From Pseudobutyrivibrio sp. (GTDB lineage: Bacteria > Bacillota > Clostridia > Lachnospirales > Lachnospiraceae), in contig JAILGH010000008.1 in NCBI GenBank assembly GCA_024697025.1, forward strand, positions 1 through 64,000: a DNA stretch of 64,000 bases, given 5' to 3'. Positions 17,393 through 27,748 of this stretch are shown here, one piece after another; within the stretch, counting starts at the first letter, position 1, and each line of letters opens with the position of its first letter. Both the position numbers and the translations under genes were made by a program. Below the pieces are notes generated by a model that saw only the letters and a list, made by a program, of their open reading frames with translations, made no database searches and had not been told where the DNA came from.

Positions 17393-17668
17393 CATGTAAA
17401 AAATTTAAAAGTAAAAAATACAGTGCTACTTTCACTAATATTTCACACAAAAAGTGCGTATTTAAGCTAATATTCATAAGATAAATCACCGATAAACAAA
17501 ATGTAGTAGTATACCTGCGTCTATATTTGCGCGAAATTTGGCTGAAAAAAGATAACTTGCCTAGATGAAATAGTAATAAATCCGGCGAGAAAAAGGGTGT
17601 AACTGCTATATAAGCAATATAGAAATACGTTGAAAACCTGGGGTTTTCAGAAAAGGGGAAATTGGCCT
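17393..17668 (+). other. leader region of the surface operon
   Basis: No gene and no recognised riboswitch. The only promoter-like element is TAAT (17468-17471), 16 nt, ACCGATAA (17488-17495), which resembles the flagellar sigma (sigma-D/28) pattern TAAA-N15-GCCGATAA. If used, the leader would be about 165 nt. Confidence 0.35.
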
Positions 17669-20600
17669 ATGAGAGACAGCATGAAATTATTAAAACGGGT
17701 GATGGCATTTTTGTTGTGCTTGCTGATAGCCACAACAACGATGGACAGCGGTTTTGCTTCATACGCAGATGAAGGAGAACAGGTAGTAGTAGAATCTGAA
17801 CCAGCAAACGCAGAACCAGCGGAAGCGGCCCCCGCACAGGCAGAGGTGGCGCAACCGGCTGAAGCAGCACCGGCCCCAGCAGAGCAGGAAAGTGCAGCAG
17901 AGGTTACACCGGAGTCAGAACAAACAGGTGATGAAACGGCAGTAACTCCAGAAGAAGCGACAGGCACTGAAAACCAGCAAGGCTTGGAGAATAATGAAGA
18001 AACAACCACCCCAGAAGAGGTGGCTAATTCTGATGCAGAAAAACAAACCCCAGAAGACATAGATAAAGAAACCGAAAAGGTTGAAGAAGATAAAGAAAAA
18101 GTAGAAACCCCAGAAAAAGATAAAAAAGATGATGAGGCTCTTGCTGAAGAAGAGAGCGAAGAGCTTGAAGATGAAGAAGAGGAAGCTCTTGAGGAAGAAC
18201 TTGAAGACGAAGAGGAGCTTGAGGAAGAACTTGAAGACGAAGAGGAGCTTGAGGAAGAGGAAGAAGAAAAGTGCGAGCACAAGAATCTTACCTATAAGAG
18301 CAACCATGATGGAAGCCACGGTGTTTACTGTGCAGATTGTGGCGAGTTCCTAGGCGATGAGGCCTGTGAGTATGACAAGTCTGGCAAGTGTATTCACTGT
18401 GGATATGAGAGTATAATCAATCAGGATATCGAGAAGAACTTTGATGGATTAAAGTTTGTAGTTAAAGGTCGCATGCCAAGAGGCGCTCAAGCTGAGATAA
18501 AGTATGCAGACATGGGCGGCGTAGAAGATATCCTTTCTGATAACGACAAAGATGATTTTACAGTATTTAAGGCATATGATATTACAATCAAGGATGCTAG
18601 TGGAAACGTATATCAACCAGAAGACCATGGATACAGTCTTTCAATTACTGTAAAGGGTATCTCTGAGGTAAAAGAAGCAGAGGACGAGGATGTAGAAGTT
18701 CTTCGTGTTGAGCACGACAATACAACGCTTACAGAATTAAAGTCAGATGTTAACAATGATTCGGTAACATTTAGATCAGAACACTTTTCTGTAATTATCA
18801 TCGGTGCTAAGGATGATGAGATTTTAGGACAGGAATACATGGACGTAGAGTCTGATGAGATTCTTTCTATAACAGGAAGCTTGAGTGATATTACAAAGGC
18901 TTACGGAAGAGTTAAGAGCCTTACTATCTATGTGTACCTTGAGGCAAATGAAACATTTGGATGTACTGCAGATGTTAGAAAAGGAATAACTGACCTTCAG
19001 ACTCCTTTATCTGGAACAGTGGTTGCAGAATGTGAGGATAGCAAGACAGCAACTTCTAGTGGTTGGTATCCTATTACAATCACATTCGATTCGGAAGATA
19101 GTGCTTGGCTTGCCAAGAATAGCATTTATTCTGTAAACCTTTACAATTTTGCTGATGCAATAAAGGTTCAGAAGGGAACAAAGGGATGCTTCATAAATGG
19201 CGGCGAAAGTGATTCTGATATAAAGGCTTCAGTGGAAACAGATGAATCTGAGCAGCCATATCCAATCACAAGCATTACCTTGTCTTCAGAAAAAGGCAAG
19301 ACTGTTACAGAAGGAAAAGAGATTTATTATGCTGTTAACGATAAGGATAAGCTTCTTGTAACAGCAAAGGATTCTACAGGAAAGGCTTACGACGTAAACG
19401 TAAGTTGGACTAATACAACAACAGCTGGAACAGTTCCAATTCAAATCGGTGAGGATGGATCTCTTAGAGCAAATAACCCTGGTAGAGCTAAGGTTAAGGC
19501 CACATTTGGTGGAGTCAGCTCAGAAGAGTATACTATTATCGTTTACTCTATAAAGCTTGATGGAAGCACGGCTGCCCTTAGCAAGAGCTATACAGGTAAT
19601 GCTATTGAGCCTGTAGTTACATTGAATGACAGTGAAACAGATATTTCAAAGGGCTCAAGCACATTTTCTGTTTCTTATAGCAACAATGTTGATGTAGGTA
19701 AAGCATCATTGACAATTACTGGTGCTGGAGAAATTTATTCATTTAGTAAGGACTTTACAATCACTAAGCGAAATCTTAATGATTATGACTTTGCGAATGC
19801 TAAATACACTATTGATACATCAACAGATACAGTCACAAGAGTAGAAGATATAAACAAGAAGTCTACCATTACTGAGGATGTAGCTTCTCCAACGTTAGAT
19901 ACTGATTTTACAATTGCAGTTACAAGAAAATATATTGGAGCTGACGGTATAGTATACGAGGCTGCTATTTCAAGTATGGGTAGCAACTATACAGGCTCTG
20001 TTGATTTGGAGGAAATAACATATAAATCTGAAAACCTTCAGCTTTCAGACTATGTAGATATTACTTGGAAGACTACTCCAAATAAGGAATTTAGTGCTAG
20101 ACCAATTACATTTTCACAGACAGATTTCAATATTAGAGACAAGGCTGGTAACGCAGTTGAGCTTAACCTTGAAAGAACATACGAGAATAATACAGCAGGT
20201 GATGAAGACCACTTTGGAACAGTAATCTTTAAAGATGGAAGTGATCCTCAGGTATATCAGGGTGAGATAAGACTTAAGTTTTATATTGCTCCAGCGAATA
20301 TTGAGAGGGGCGAGTTTACAGCAACATGGCTTAATGATGTTTCTACATTTACACATACAGGCGAGCCTATTGAGCCAGGCGATAAGTTGACCCTTACATA
20401 TAAGAGTTCTGATATGTCTACAACTCAAACACTTGTAGAAAATCAAGATTATACTCTTAGCTACAGCGACAACGTAAACACGGGAAATAAAGCAAAAATT
20501 ACCGTAACAGGTATTGGAAGCTATACAGGAACCCAGACCATTACATTTACAATCGAGGGAGCCTTTGCTAGTGATGCCATAGTTTATTTGAATGGCGATA

Positions 20601-23600
20601 AGAAGACAACCAAGGAAAATGCCACTGAGGCAGGAGATTGGGAGTCCGAGCTTTCAATAGAATACAGTGGTGAGGTTGAAAAGCCTAATTCAATTAGAGT
20701 TTATCTATCGGGCAAGGGAGATTTGCCAACTACAGATTATGAGGTGGCATACTCTGATGACATAGATGGTACAACTTCCCTTAGTGCTAATGCAGGCAAG
20801 AAATATATTACTATCACAGGTGCTGATAAGTACAATAATGAAAAAATTATCGTGTCTTACCAGGTTTCTCCTGTAAGTATTAACGCTCAGAAGGTTGCGT
20901 TTGCACTTACTACTAGCGGAAAAGCTAAGACCTACGGCAAGGAAGATTTACCAGGGGAGCCAATTAACCTTACAGCCGATGACTACACCTTAAAGTTCTA
21001 CGGCAACACTATGTCGCAGGATGACTACACTATTGAGTGCACCAATAATGTGGATGCCTCAACTAAGGCAAGATATACAATCACTGGTAAACGAAACTTT
21101 ACTGGAACAAGAACTGGATTCTACACCATAGCTCCAGCAACTCTTACTAGTGAAATGATTCGCTTTAAGGATGGAGAGCCTCTTTCAGTTAGATATAACG
21201 GTAGAGCTCAGGAGCCAGAAGTAGTTGTATCTTTAAGAGATACAGATATGACGGGCAACTATGATGTTATTTACAACAACAATATTGCCAAGGGAACGGC
21301 TACAGCAACAATCGTTCCTAAGAACAATTTAACAGGTGATTCAAGGGTAAAGGAATTCGAGATTACTTCTAAGAGCCTTTCAACCTTGACAATCAAACTT
21401 AATGGCCATGCAGTAACTCCAGTATCAGGATTGAGCAATTCTTACTTCTGTGAAGGATATGCTCCAACTTATACTGGCAGCCAGGTGCCTGCTACAGAAG
21501 TTGTTTACGATGGAGATGTTAAGCTTGAAAAGGGCTTAAATAAAGACTACACAGTTACAACTAAAAACAGGACAGAAGTATGCGACTTTGAGACTTGCAG
21601 AGCTAATAATGAGTTAAACAAAGCAGCTCAGGTAATAATCAAAGGCCAGAATAACTATGCTGGAGAGACAGTTACTGTTTACTTCAATATAGTTAAGCGT
21701 GAGTTGAATTCTGTTACAACCAGAGTCACAAATAAGTCTGGCGGCAACAATATTTCAATTGATTGGGCTGAGAATACCGTAAATAAGCCTGCAGCTTCAG
21801 ATATCAAGGTAACATACAATGGCGCAGAGCTTGTTTATGATACTGATTTTGAAATCGTGGTAGAGGATGAAGAGGCGGCAAAGCTTTCAGGAGCTTCTGT
21901 TGCAGCAAGTGTTGTAGGTAAAGGAAATTACAAGGGCGAGATTCCATTTACCTATGAGATTGGTAAGAGCATGGATGGCAGCAACACAACTATTCAGCTT
22001 ATCAATCCTTTAACAAACGACGTATATGCATCTACTAACACCGATGCAATGGGCAATTATGTTGTTACATGGTTACCAGGCGGAAATAAGCCAGATGTAA
22101 AAGTTGTGGCTAATGGAACAACTCTTACTAAGAATACAGATTATACATTAACTTATATTGGTTCAGCTGGAGATGATTACAACTCTTACGGCGGCGAAAA
22201 TATAGTAACTGTACGTATAGATGGTAAGAATGGTTACTATGGAACCAAGACTATAGGTTATGTAATTAAGCCAGTAGCTCTCGTTAATCCAATTTATGGA
22301 AGCTATGACAGCGATATAAATGATGGCTTGTCAGTACGTGAAAAGAAGAACTTTACATACGACTACACTGGAGAAACTATTGATGTCAGAAACAACCTTG
22401 AGGTTCACTACAAGGTGGGCAGTGTGGACTATGTCCTTAACTCAACAAGTGACGTAGATTACATTTTTGAAGGTGATAGCACATTAATAGGCCCTAACAA
22501 CACTATAACTGGCGGCAAGATTTTCCATGTCACCATAGAAGGTAAGGGCAACTTTAGTGGAAAGCTTCAAATTCCACAGAGCAACTCATCTTATATTATC
22601 AATCAGTTGGATTTGGGAGATTTACAGACTATAGCTCCAAAGCCACAGGCTAATATGGAGAACAATTCTGTAATGATTGTTGACCAGAGCAGCAATGCAA
22701 GTAGTCCAATTATGCACTCTGTTGATGAATACACAGAGACTAATGGATACTATGCGATTTATTCAGGCGACCAAATTAAATTTGATGAATACATTGTAGT
22801 TAAGGATAAAAACGGCAAGATTCTTACTAAGAATACTGACTACATCGTTAGATATACTGACCCTAATACAGGTGCGGCTACAAACAAAAACGTAGGTGAA
22901 GCCAGTGCATATATCGAAGGTGTGGCAGGAAGTAACTACAAGGGCACAAAAGAAATCAAATTCACAATTGTATCTATTAGTGTGGGCGCTTTACAGGCCA
23001 CAGTAAATAGCAGTTGCACATACAACAAAGAGATACAGATGCCAGAAGATATTACAGTAACAGATGGAACCAAGATTCTTCAGAGACATACTGACTATGA
23101 TATTTATGGCATAGATATTCCTGAGGCAGATTCACCAGCTGACTTTAGAGGTAACAATAGAGAGCCTGGAGCAAACAAGGCAAACTATATTACCATTAAA
23201 GGAAAAGGTCAGTATTCAGGAGATCTGAAGGTATACTTTGATATCGATTTGGATATTGGAGCTTCTGATTTTACAAATACTGTAGATACAGAAAACAACA
23301 AGATTATTGCAAACAATGATTATGCAAGAATAGAAGTAAGCAATGTTTGTGATTATGATGAATTGCCACCAGTTACAATTAAATACAAGAAGCAGAACGG
23401 TGATTTAGTAACTGTAAATCCTACCACAACAGGCTCTTCTACTTCAGAAAAGAACTACGAGGTAACAAGAGAATCAATTGTTCCTGGTCCTGGAAAAGTT
23501 ACAATCACAGGATACAACAATGGTGTATACAATTGTGTCAAGGGTAGTCGTACGTTTACTAATATTAGCTTCCAGGCAGATATGAGTAAGGATGACTATT

Positions 23601-26600
23601 CTGAAGGATACATTGCAAACTATGCATATTTGGACAAGGGTGATTATGCATTTACTGCAGAACATATTTATCCAGAGGTTCACGTTGCTTATGGACAGCA
23701 AGGTGTAGATTATGTGCTGGATTATAATGAAGGAGATAGCGCTCCATCTTCTGCAGCAAATTACTTTGTAAGAGTTACTGCAATGGCAGGCTCAAAGTAC
23801 TTCAAAGAAAATACAAGTATAAAGCTTAATTATTCAACCAAGTATGATTTGGATGATCCTGTTACTAAGATTGAAATAACTGGAGCAGGAATAACATGGG
23901 ATTCCACAAAGAATGTTTATACTGCTTCTTACACAGGCTCACCAATCGTTTATGGTGTAAAGGTTTCTGCAGGAGGCTACACTATTAGTACAACTGCAGG
24001 TAATGGAAACTTTGTAATAACCTCTGACGATGGAATGACAGATACAGGATTACACCTCATTACTGTAGAGCGCAATCCAAACAACTCGCAGGTGATGGGC
24101 GGTCCTAGAATGATTCCATTTGAAATCACAGGTAAGTCTATTAATGCTGAGGATGGAGGAGAGCTTACTTTGGCAACTCCTACGGCTGCGCAGGGTACAT
24201 CTGCTGGTTGGTATTATACAAAGGATGCTATAAGACCTACTCCAACAGTTAAGCTTACATCATCGGGCGAGACCGTTACTCTTCGTGAGGGCAGAGATTA
24301 TACAATAACTTATGTAAATAACTACAATGTTGGTGTAGCTAGGGCAACAGTAACAGGTATAGGTGCATATTCAGGAACACTTGTAAAAGAATTTAACATC
24401 ATACCTAGAAGCATTACATCAACAGGATTTGATGTAATTGTTGGTGAAGCACACTACGTTGGTGCCGGAATACCAGTTAAGCCAGATGTTCAGGTTACTT
24501 ATAATGGAAACGTGCTTATAAAGGATGAGGACTACGTATATTCTTATGACCAGAACACTTTAGGCGCCACAAGACCAAATGATGCTAACCCAATTTACGG
24601 ATTAGTTAATATTGAGGGTCGAGGAGCGTTTAGCGGAGAACTTCAAAAGCGCTTTACTATCGAGCAGCTTGACTTAGGAAAAACAACTGTAACGGTTGAA
24701 GATAATTCAGTTGTTGGCGAGTACACTGGTAAAGTTATTACACCAAAGCTTTCTGTTAAGGTTAAAGACTACGACGGAAATGATCAGACACTTGTAGAGT
24801 GCAGCAAAGATTCAAACGGAAATTATGTATCACCTAATGATGCTGATTATGAGATTACAATTTACAACGCATCAGGACAGACTTCTCAAATTAAGAATAT
24901 GGGTACATACCAGGTTGATATTGGTGGTACTGTAAATTGTAAAGGTAAGAAGCGTATTGCATACACAGTAACTAAGCGTTCAATTGCAAATAACTGGGCT
25001 CAGCCAGGTAATGATGACAAGGTAGATAAGGACATTACAATTACAGTAAGTGATGTTGAGACCTTTGAGGGTGCAGCAACTCCTTCAAGCATCACAATTA
25101 CCGATGCAGGTGTATTAAACGATGCAGGAACAGGTCCTAAGGTGCTTAGAGAGGGTGTTGATTACACAATTTCTTATGCTAACAATACTACTGGTGCTAA
25201 GGGTGAGTACTCTAACGAGAGAGATTCTTATGGAAACTTTATTCCTGTAGAAGATAGCCCTTATGTAATTATCACTGGAATGGGTAATTACAATAATGAT
25301 GAGACCAAGGTGGCATTTAACATTGGTCTTAGCTTGGAGCAGATGGAAGAAGATGGTCTCCTTACTGTGGCTACACCGCTTGGTGCTGAGGCAGTAGAAG
25401 GCAAGTACATCTACGACGGCGAGAAGCATGCACCTACAACTAAGCTTACACTCGCAGATGGCGAGCAGCTTATAAACGGTGAAGATTATATAGTTACAAT
25501 CAAGAATTCTAAGGGTGTGGATGAGAGAATTCATGCTGGCAGAAGAACTCTTACAATCAAGGGTACAGGAAAGTACTACGGCAAGATTGAGCGTACATAT
25601 GACATCGTTAAGAGACAGGTATTACACTCAGTTGAGTTTGATAATGCTTACAGCGTACCTGACACAGAGTTTAAGTTTGACCTTACAGACCCAACAATGC
25701 GAGTTCTTGAAGACGACGAAGAGGACCTTTACGGACCAGAGTTTGTAGGATACTATTTCGAGCCTTATGCAGGTAAGGATATTAAGCCAACAGTGACATT
25801 GTATGATTACGGTTTGGCAACTGAGTCTAAGGTGGTTGACCCATCTCAGTACACAGTAGAATACTTTAATAACAAGGCTGCATTTGATCCTACGACAACA
25901 GAAAAAGCAGCTTATGCAAATGCAAAGATAACATTTAATGAAAACAGCGATTACGATGGTTCATCTAAGATGTTTACATGTTACTTCTTAATTGGACCTG
26001 ATGACATCTCTGACAATTCATTTACGGTTAGATTTGCAGCAGAGCAGGATAATCAGACAAACTTTGTATTCCCATATACTGGTGAGGAAGTTCACCCTGA
26101 GATGCTTGTAACAGACACAGCATCTAACAAAGAGCTTACAAAGGGCAAGGACTACGATGTATATTATGCAAAGGGCGATACAGAGCTTAAAGATTTGACA
26201 GATATCAAGGCTGCGGCAAGAGCTACAGCAACCAAGACTATTACTCCAGGTTCTTGCTACGTTTATGTAGTAGGAAAGGGCAGCTACTCAGGAATTAGAG
26301 CGCGTAATTACGCTATAGTAGCTGATTTGAGTGATAGAAATCTTGTTAAGATTGTTACTTATGACAATAACGGAAACCCTGTTAATGGAATCAAGAAACA
26401 GTTCTTAACAGGTAAAGAAATAGTGCCAGAGTTTGATGTTAGATTGTATCAGGCTGACGGAACAACATTTGCTACTCTTGAAAAGGATGTAGATTACAAG
26501 GTAACAGTTACATCTAATGACTGGAGCAAGTCAGGAACTGCAACAATCAACGCAAATAGCGACTATTATACTGGTTCAACAAGCGAGAACTTCAATATAG

Positions 26601-27733
26601 TTCTTGACCCAGATATGATAAGCATCGTTGATGATAACAACTTTGAGTACTATTACACTGGATATGAGATTAAGCCTACCTTCAAGACAAATGTTTCTAC
26701 AATTGAAATAGACACAATTAGCTACAAGAGATTGTCTGGAGGCTCAGGTGATAACGACTTTATCAACAACGGTAAGATTCAGGCTACCTTAACACTTAAG
26801 GTCGCAGCAACAGGCGATATAATTAAGGACCAAAACGATAGAGTAAAGACCTGGAAGGTTACTTACAACATTAAAGCCCTAAATATCAACGATGATACCG
26901 TTAAGGTAGAGGGACTTGATAGCGTAAGATATACTGGCAGAACAGTTAAGCCAACTGAGTTTACAGTTTTTATTTACTCTACCAATGCAGCAACTGGTGA
27001 CAAGCAAGTATATACTCTTACAAACGGTAAGCATTATGGTGTATCTTACGGAACACAGAAGATTAACGAAGGTAAGGTTGTCCTTCATGGATTAACAACC
27101 AACGTTATTGGTGTTCGCGAGGAGACATTCCCTATTAACTTGTACAAGCCAGCGGCACTTAAGATTACAAAAGCAAAAGATACAACAATGACTGTTCAGT
27201 GGATTAACGATATGTACGCTAACAGTGCTAGACTTAAGATTGAAAAGCTTGATGCAAATGATAATGTTGTTAAGACAGTACTTTCAAATAAGATTGTAAC
27301 TTGCAATCCAGATACAACTAGCGAATATGTATTTAGCAATCTTGAGAGTATGACAAAATACAAGATTTCAATCGAATCAGTTGTTGTAGAAAATGGTAAG
27401 GTTTCCATTGCAAGTAAACCTTCAACAATTTCAGGAGCAACTTCAATTGGTGTTGCAACTGGAGTTAAGGTAGAGAGCAAATCTGCTGGAAAGGTTACTG
27501 TTTCATGGCCTAAGGACAATAAAGAAGTTACATCTTACTACATTTACCGAGCAAATGATGCCACAAGTACAGGCAAATTATTGGCTGTTCTTCCAGTAAG
27601 TACAGGTTCTTTAACAAATTCTGGATTGACAACTGGTAATAGCTATTATTACTATATAGTTGGATACAATATTGTAAACGGTAAAAAGACACGCGTAAGT
27701 GAATCAGAACATATACGTGTCACAGTAAAATAA
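17669..27733 (+). CDS. giant secreted repeat protein (adhesin-like)
   Basis: A 3354-residue exported protein. Signal peptide: basic MRDSMKLLKR, then MAFLLCLLIA, cleavage probably after FASYA. Next come an Ala/Pro/Glu-rich stretch, a Glu-rich block (about 150-195), and a Cys/His module with CxxC pairs (CADCGE, CIHCGY). The bulk is about 23 Ig-like modules by my count. Each opens with a YTG-x-xIxP motif, has a DYTVxYxNNxxxG core, and closes with VTIxGxGxYxG followed by a beta strand. Two FN3-like domains end the protein. There is no LPxTG-type anchor or C-terminal helix, so surface attachment must be indirect. The start is the ATG after GGGGAA; an in-frame ATG 39 bases upstream would bury the signal peptide. 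Sortase and sortase substrate genes follow within 16 nt each. Probably involved in adhesion or cell-surface matrix; ligand unknown. Confidence 0.85.
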   Translation: MRDSMKLLKRVMAFLLCLLIATTTMDSGFASYADEGEQVVVESEPANAEPAEAAPAQAEVAQPAEAAPAPAEQESAAEVTPESEQTGDETAVTPEEATGTENQQGLENNEETTTPEEVANSDAEKQTPEDIDKETEKVEEDKEKVETPEKDKKDDEALAEEESEELEDEEEEALEEELEDEEELEEELEDEEELEEEEEEKCEHKNLTYKSNHDGSHGVYCADCGEFLGDEACEYDKSGKCIHCGYESIINQDIEKNFDGLKFVVKGRMPRGAQAEIKYADMGGVEDILSDNDKDDFTVFKAYDITIKDASGNVYQPEDHGYSLSITVKGISEVKEAEDEDVEVLRVEHDNTTLTELKSDVNNDSVTFRSEHFSVIIIGAKDDEILGQEYMDVESDEILSITGSLSDITKAYGRVKSLTIYVYLEANETFGCTADVRKGITDLQTPLSGTVVAECEDSKTATSSGWYPITITFDSEDSAWLAKNSIYSVNLYNFADAIKVQKGTKGCFINGGESDSDIKASVETDESEQPYPITSITLSSEKGKTVTEGKEIYYAVNDKDKLLVTAKDSTGKAYDVNVSWTNTTTAGTVPIQIGEDGSLRANNPGRAKVKATFGGVSSEEYTIIVYSIKLDGSTAALSKSYTGNAIEPVVTLNDSETDISKGSSTFSVSYSNNVDVGKASLTITGAGEIYSFSKDFTITKRNLNDYDFANAKYTIDTSTDTVTRVEDINKKSTITEDVASPTLDTDFTIAVTRKYIGADGIVYEAAISSMGSNYTGSVDLEEITYKSENLQLSDYVDITWKTTPNKEFSARPITFSQTDFNIRDKAGNAVELNLERTYENNTAGDEDHFGTVIFKDGSDPQVYQGEIRLKFYIAPANIERGEFTATWLNDVSTFTHTGEPIEPGDKLTLTYKSSDMSTTQTLVENQDYTLSYSDNVNTGNKAKITVTGIGSYTGTQTITFTIEGAFASDAIVYLNGDKKTTKENATEAGDWESELSIEYSGEVEKPNSIRVYLSGKGDLPTTDYEVAYSDDIDGTTSLSANAGKKYITITGADKYNNEKIIVSYQVSPVSINAQKVAFALTTSGKAKTYGKEDLPGEPINLTADDYTLKFYGNTMSQDDYTIECTNNVDASTKARYTITGKRNFTGTRTGFYTIAPATLTSEMIRFKDGEPLSVRYNGRAQEPEVVVSLRDTDMTGNYDVIYNNNIAKGTATATIVPKNNLTGDSRVKEFEITSKSLSTLTIKLNGHAVTPVSGLSNSYFCEGYAPTYTGSQVPATEVVYDGDVKLEKGLNKDYTVTTKNRTEVCDFETCRANNELNKAAQVIIKGQNNYAGETVTVYFNIVKRELNSVTTRVTNKSGGNNISIDWAENTVNKPAASDIKVTYNGAELVYDTDFEIVVEDEEAAKLSGASVAASVVGKGNYKGEIPFTYEIGKSMDGSNTTIQLINPLTNDVYASTNTDAMGNYVVTWLPGGNKPDVKVVANGTTLTKNTDYTLTYIGSAGDDYNSYGGENIVTVRIDGKNGYYGTKTIGYVIKPVALVNPIYGSYDSDINDGLSVREKKNFTYDYTGETIDVRNNLEVHYKVGSVDYVLNSTSDVDYIFEGDSTLIGPNNTITGGKIFHVTIEGKGNFSGKLQIPQSNSSYIINQLDLGDLQTIAPKPQANMENNSVMIVDQSSNASSPIMHSVDEYTETNGYYAIYSGDQIKFDEYIVVKDKNGKILTKNTDYIVRYTDPNTGAATNKNVGEASAYIEGVAGSNYKGTKEIKFTIVSISVGALQATVNSSCTYNKEIQMPEDITVTDGTKILQRHTDYDIYGIDIPEADSPADFRGNNREPGANKANYITIKGKGQYSGDLKVYFDIDLDIGASDFTNTVDTENNKIIANNDYARIEVSNVCDYDELPPVTIKYKKQNGDLVTVNPTTTGSSTSEKNYEVTRESIVPGPGKVTITGYNNGVYNCVKGSRTFTNISFQADMSKDDYSEGYIANYAYLDKGDYAFTAEHIYPEVHVAYGQQGVDYVLDYNEGDSAPSSAANYFVRVTAMAGSKYFKENTSIKLNYSTKYDLDDPVTKIEITGAGITWDSTKNVYTASYTGSPIVYGVKVSAGGYTISTTAGNGNFVITSDDGMTDTGLHLITVERNPNNSQVMGGPRMIPFEITGKSINAEDGGELTLATPTAAQGTSAGWYYTKDAIRPTPTVKLTSSGETVTLREGRDYTITYVNNYNVGVARATVTGIGAYSGTLVKEFNIIPRSITSTGFDVIVGEAHYVGAGIPVKPDVQVTYNGNVLIKDEDYVYSYDQNTLGATRPNDANPIYGLVNIEGRGAFSGELQKRFTIEQLDLGKTTVTVEDNSVVGEYTGKVITPKLSVKVKDYDGNDQTLVECSKDSNGNYVSPNDADYEITIYNASGQTSQIKNMGTYQVDIGGTVNCKGKKRIAYTVTKRSIANNWAQPGNDDKVDKDITITVSDVETFEGAATPSSITITDAGVLNDAGTGPKVLREGVDYTISYANNTTGAKGEYSNERDSYGNFIPVEDSPYVIITGMGNYNNDETKVAFNIGLSLEQMEEDGLLTVATPLGAEAVEGKYIYDGEKHAPTTKLTLADGEQLINGEDYIVTIKNSKGVDERIHAGRRTLTIKGTGKYYGKIERTYDIVKRQVLHSVEFDNAYSVPDTEFKFDLTDPTMRVLEDDEEDLYGPEFVGYYFEPYAGKDIKPTVTLYDYGLATESKVVDPSQYTVEYFNNKAAFDPTTTEKAAYANAKITFNENSDYDGSSKMFTCYFLIGPDDISDNSFTVRFAAEQDNQTNFVFPYTGEEVHPEMLVTDTASNKELTKGKDYDVYYAKGDTELKDLTDIKAAARATATKTITPGSCYVYVVGKGSYSGIRARNYAIVADLSDRNLVKIVTYDNNGNPVNGIKKQFLTGKEIVPEFDVRLYQADGTTFATLEKDVDYKVTVTSNDWSKSGTATINANSDYYTGSTSENFNIVLDPDMISIVDDNNFEYYYTGYEIKPTFKTNVSTIEIDTISYKRLSGGSGDNDFINNGKIQATLTLKVAATGDIIKDQNDRVKTWKVTYNIKALNINDDTVKVEGLDSVRYTGRTVKPTEFTVFIYSTNAATGDKQVYTLTNGKHYGVSYGTQKINEGKVVLHGLTTNVIGVREETFPINLYKPAALKITKAKDTTMTVQWINDMYANSARLKIEKLDANDNVVKTVLSNKIVTCNPDTTSEYVFSNLESMTKYKISIESVVVENGKVSIASKPSTISGATSIGVATGVKVESKSAGKVTVSWPKDNKEVTSYYIYRANDATSTGKLLAVLPVSTGSLTNSGLTTGNSYYYYIVGYNIVNGKKTRVSESEHIRVTVK
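18191..18250 (+). repeat. 30-bp tandem duplication in the Glu-rich block
   Basis: Two perfect copies of a 30-bp unit beginning GAGGAAGAACTTGAAGACGA (10 codons), with partial copies on both sides. Copy-number change would keep the reading frame. Confidence 0.9.
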
Positions 27734-27748
27734 GGGATGTAGTAATGA

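Noticed and set aside
17393..17668. Riboswitch (c-di-GMP or similar) in front of the giant surface gene
   Set aside because: None of the conserved riboswitch cores could be found in the leader by eye.
17647..18282. A 211-codon minus-strand frame rich in serine opposite the giant gene
   Set aside because: It is the antisense of the Glu-rich codon repeats (GAA/GAG read backwards gives TTC/CTC and TCT/TCC); no ribosome site or domain is seen.
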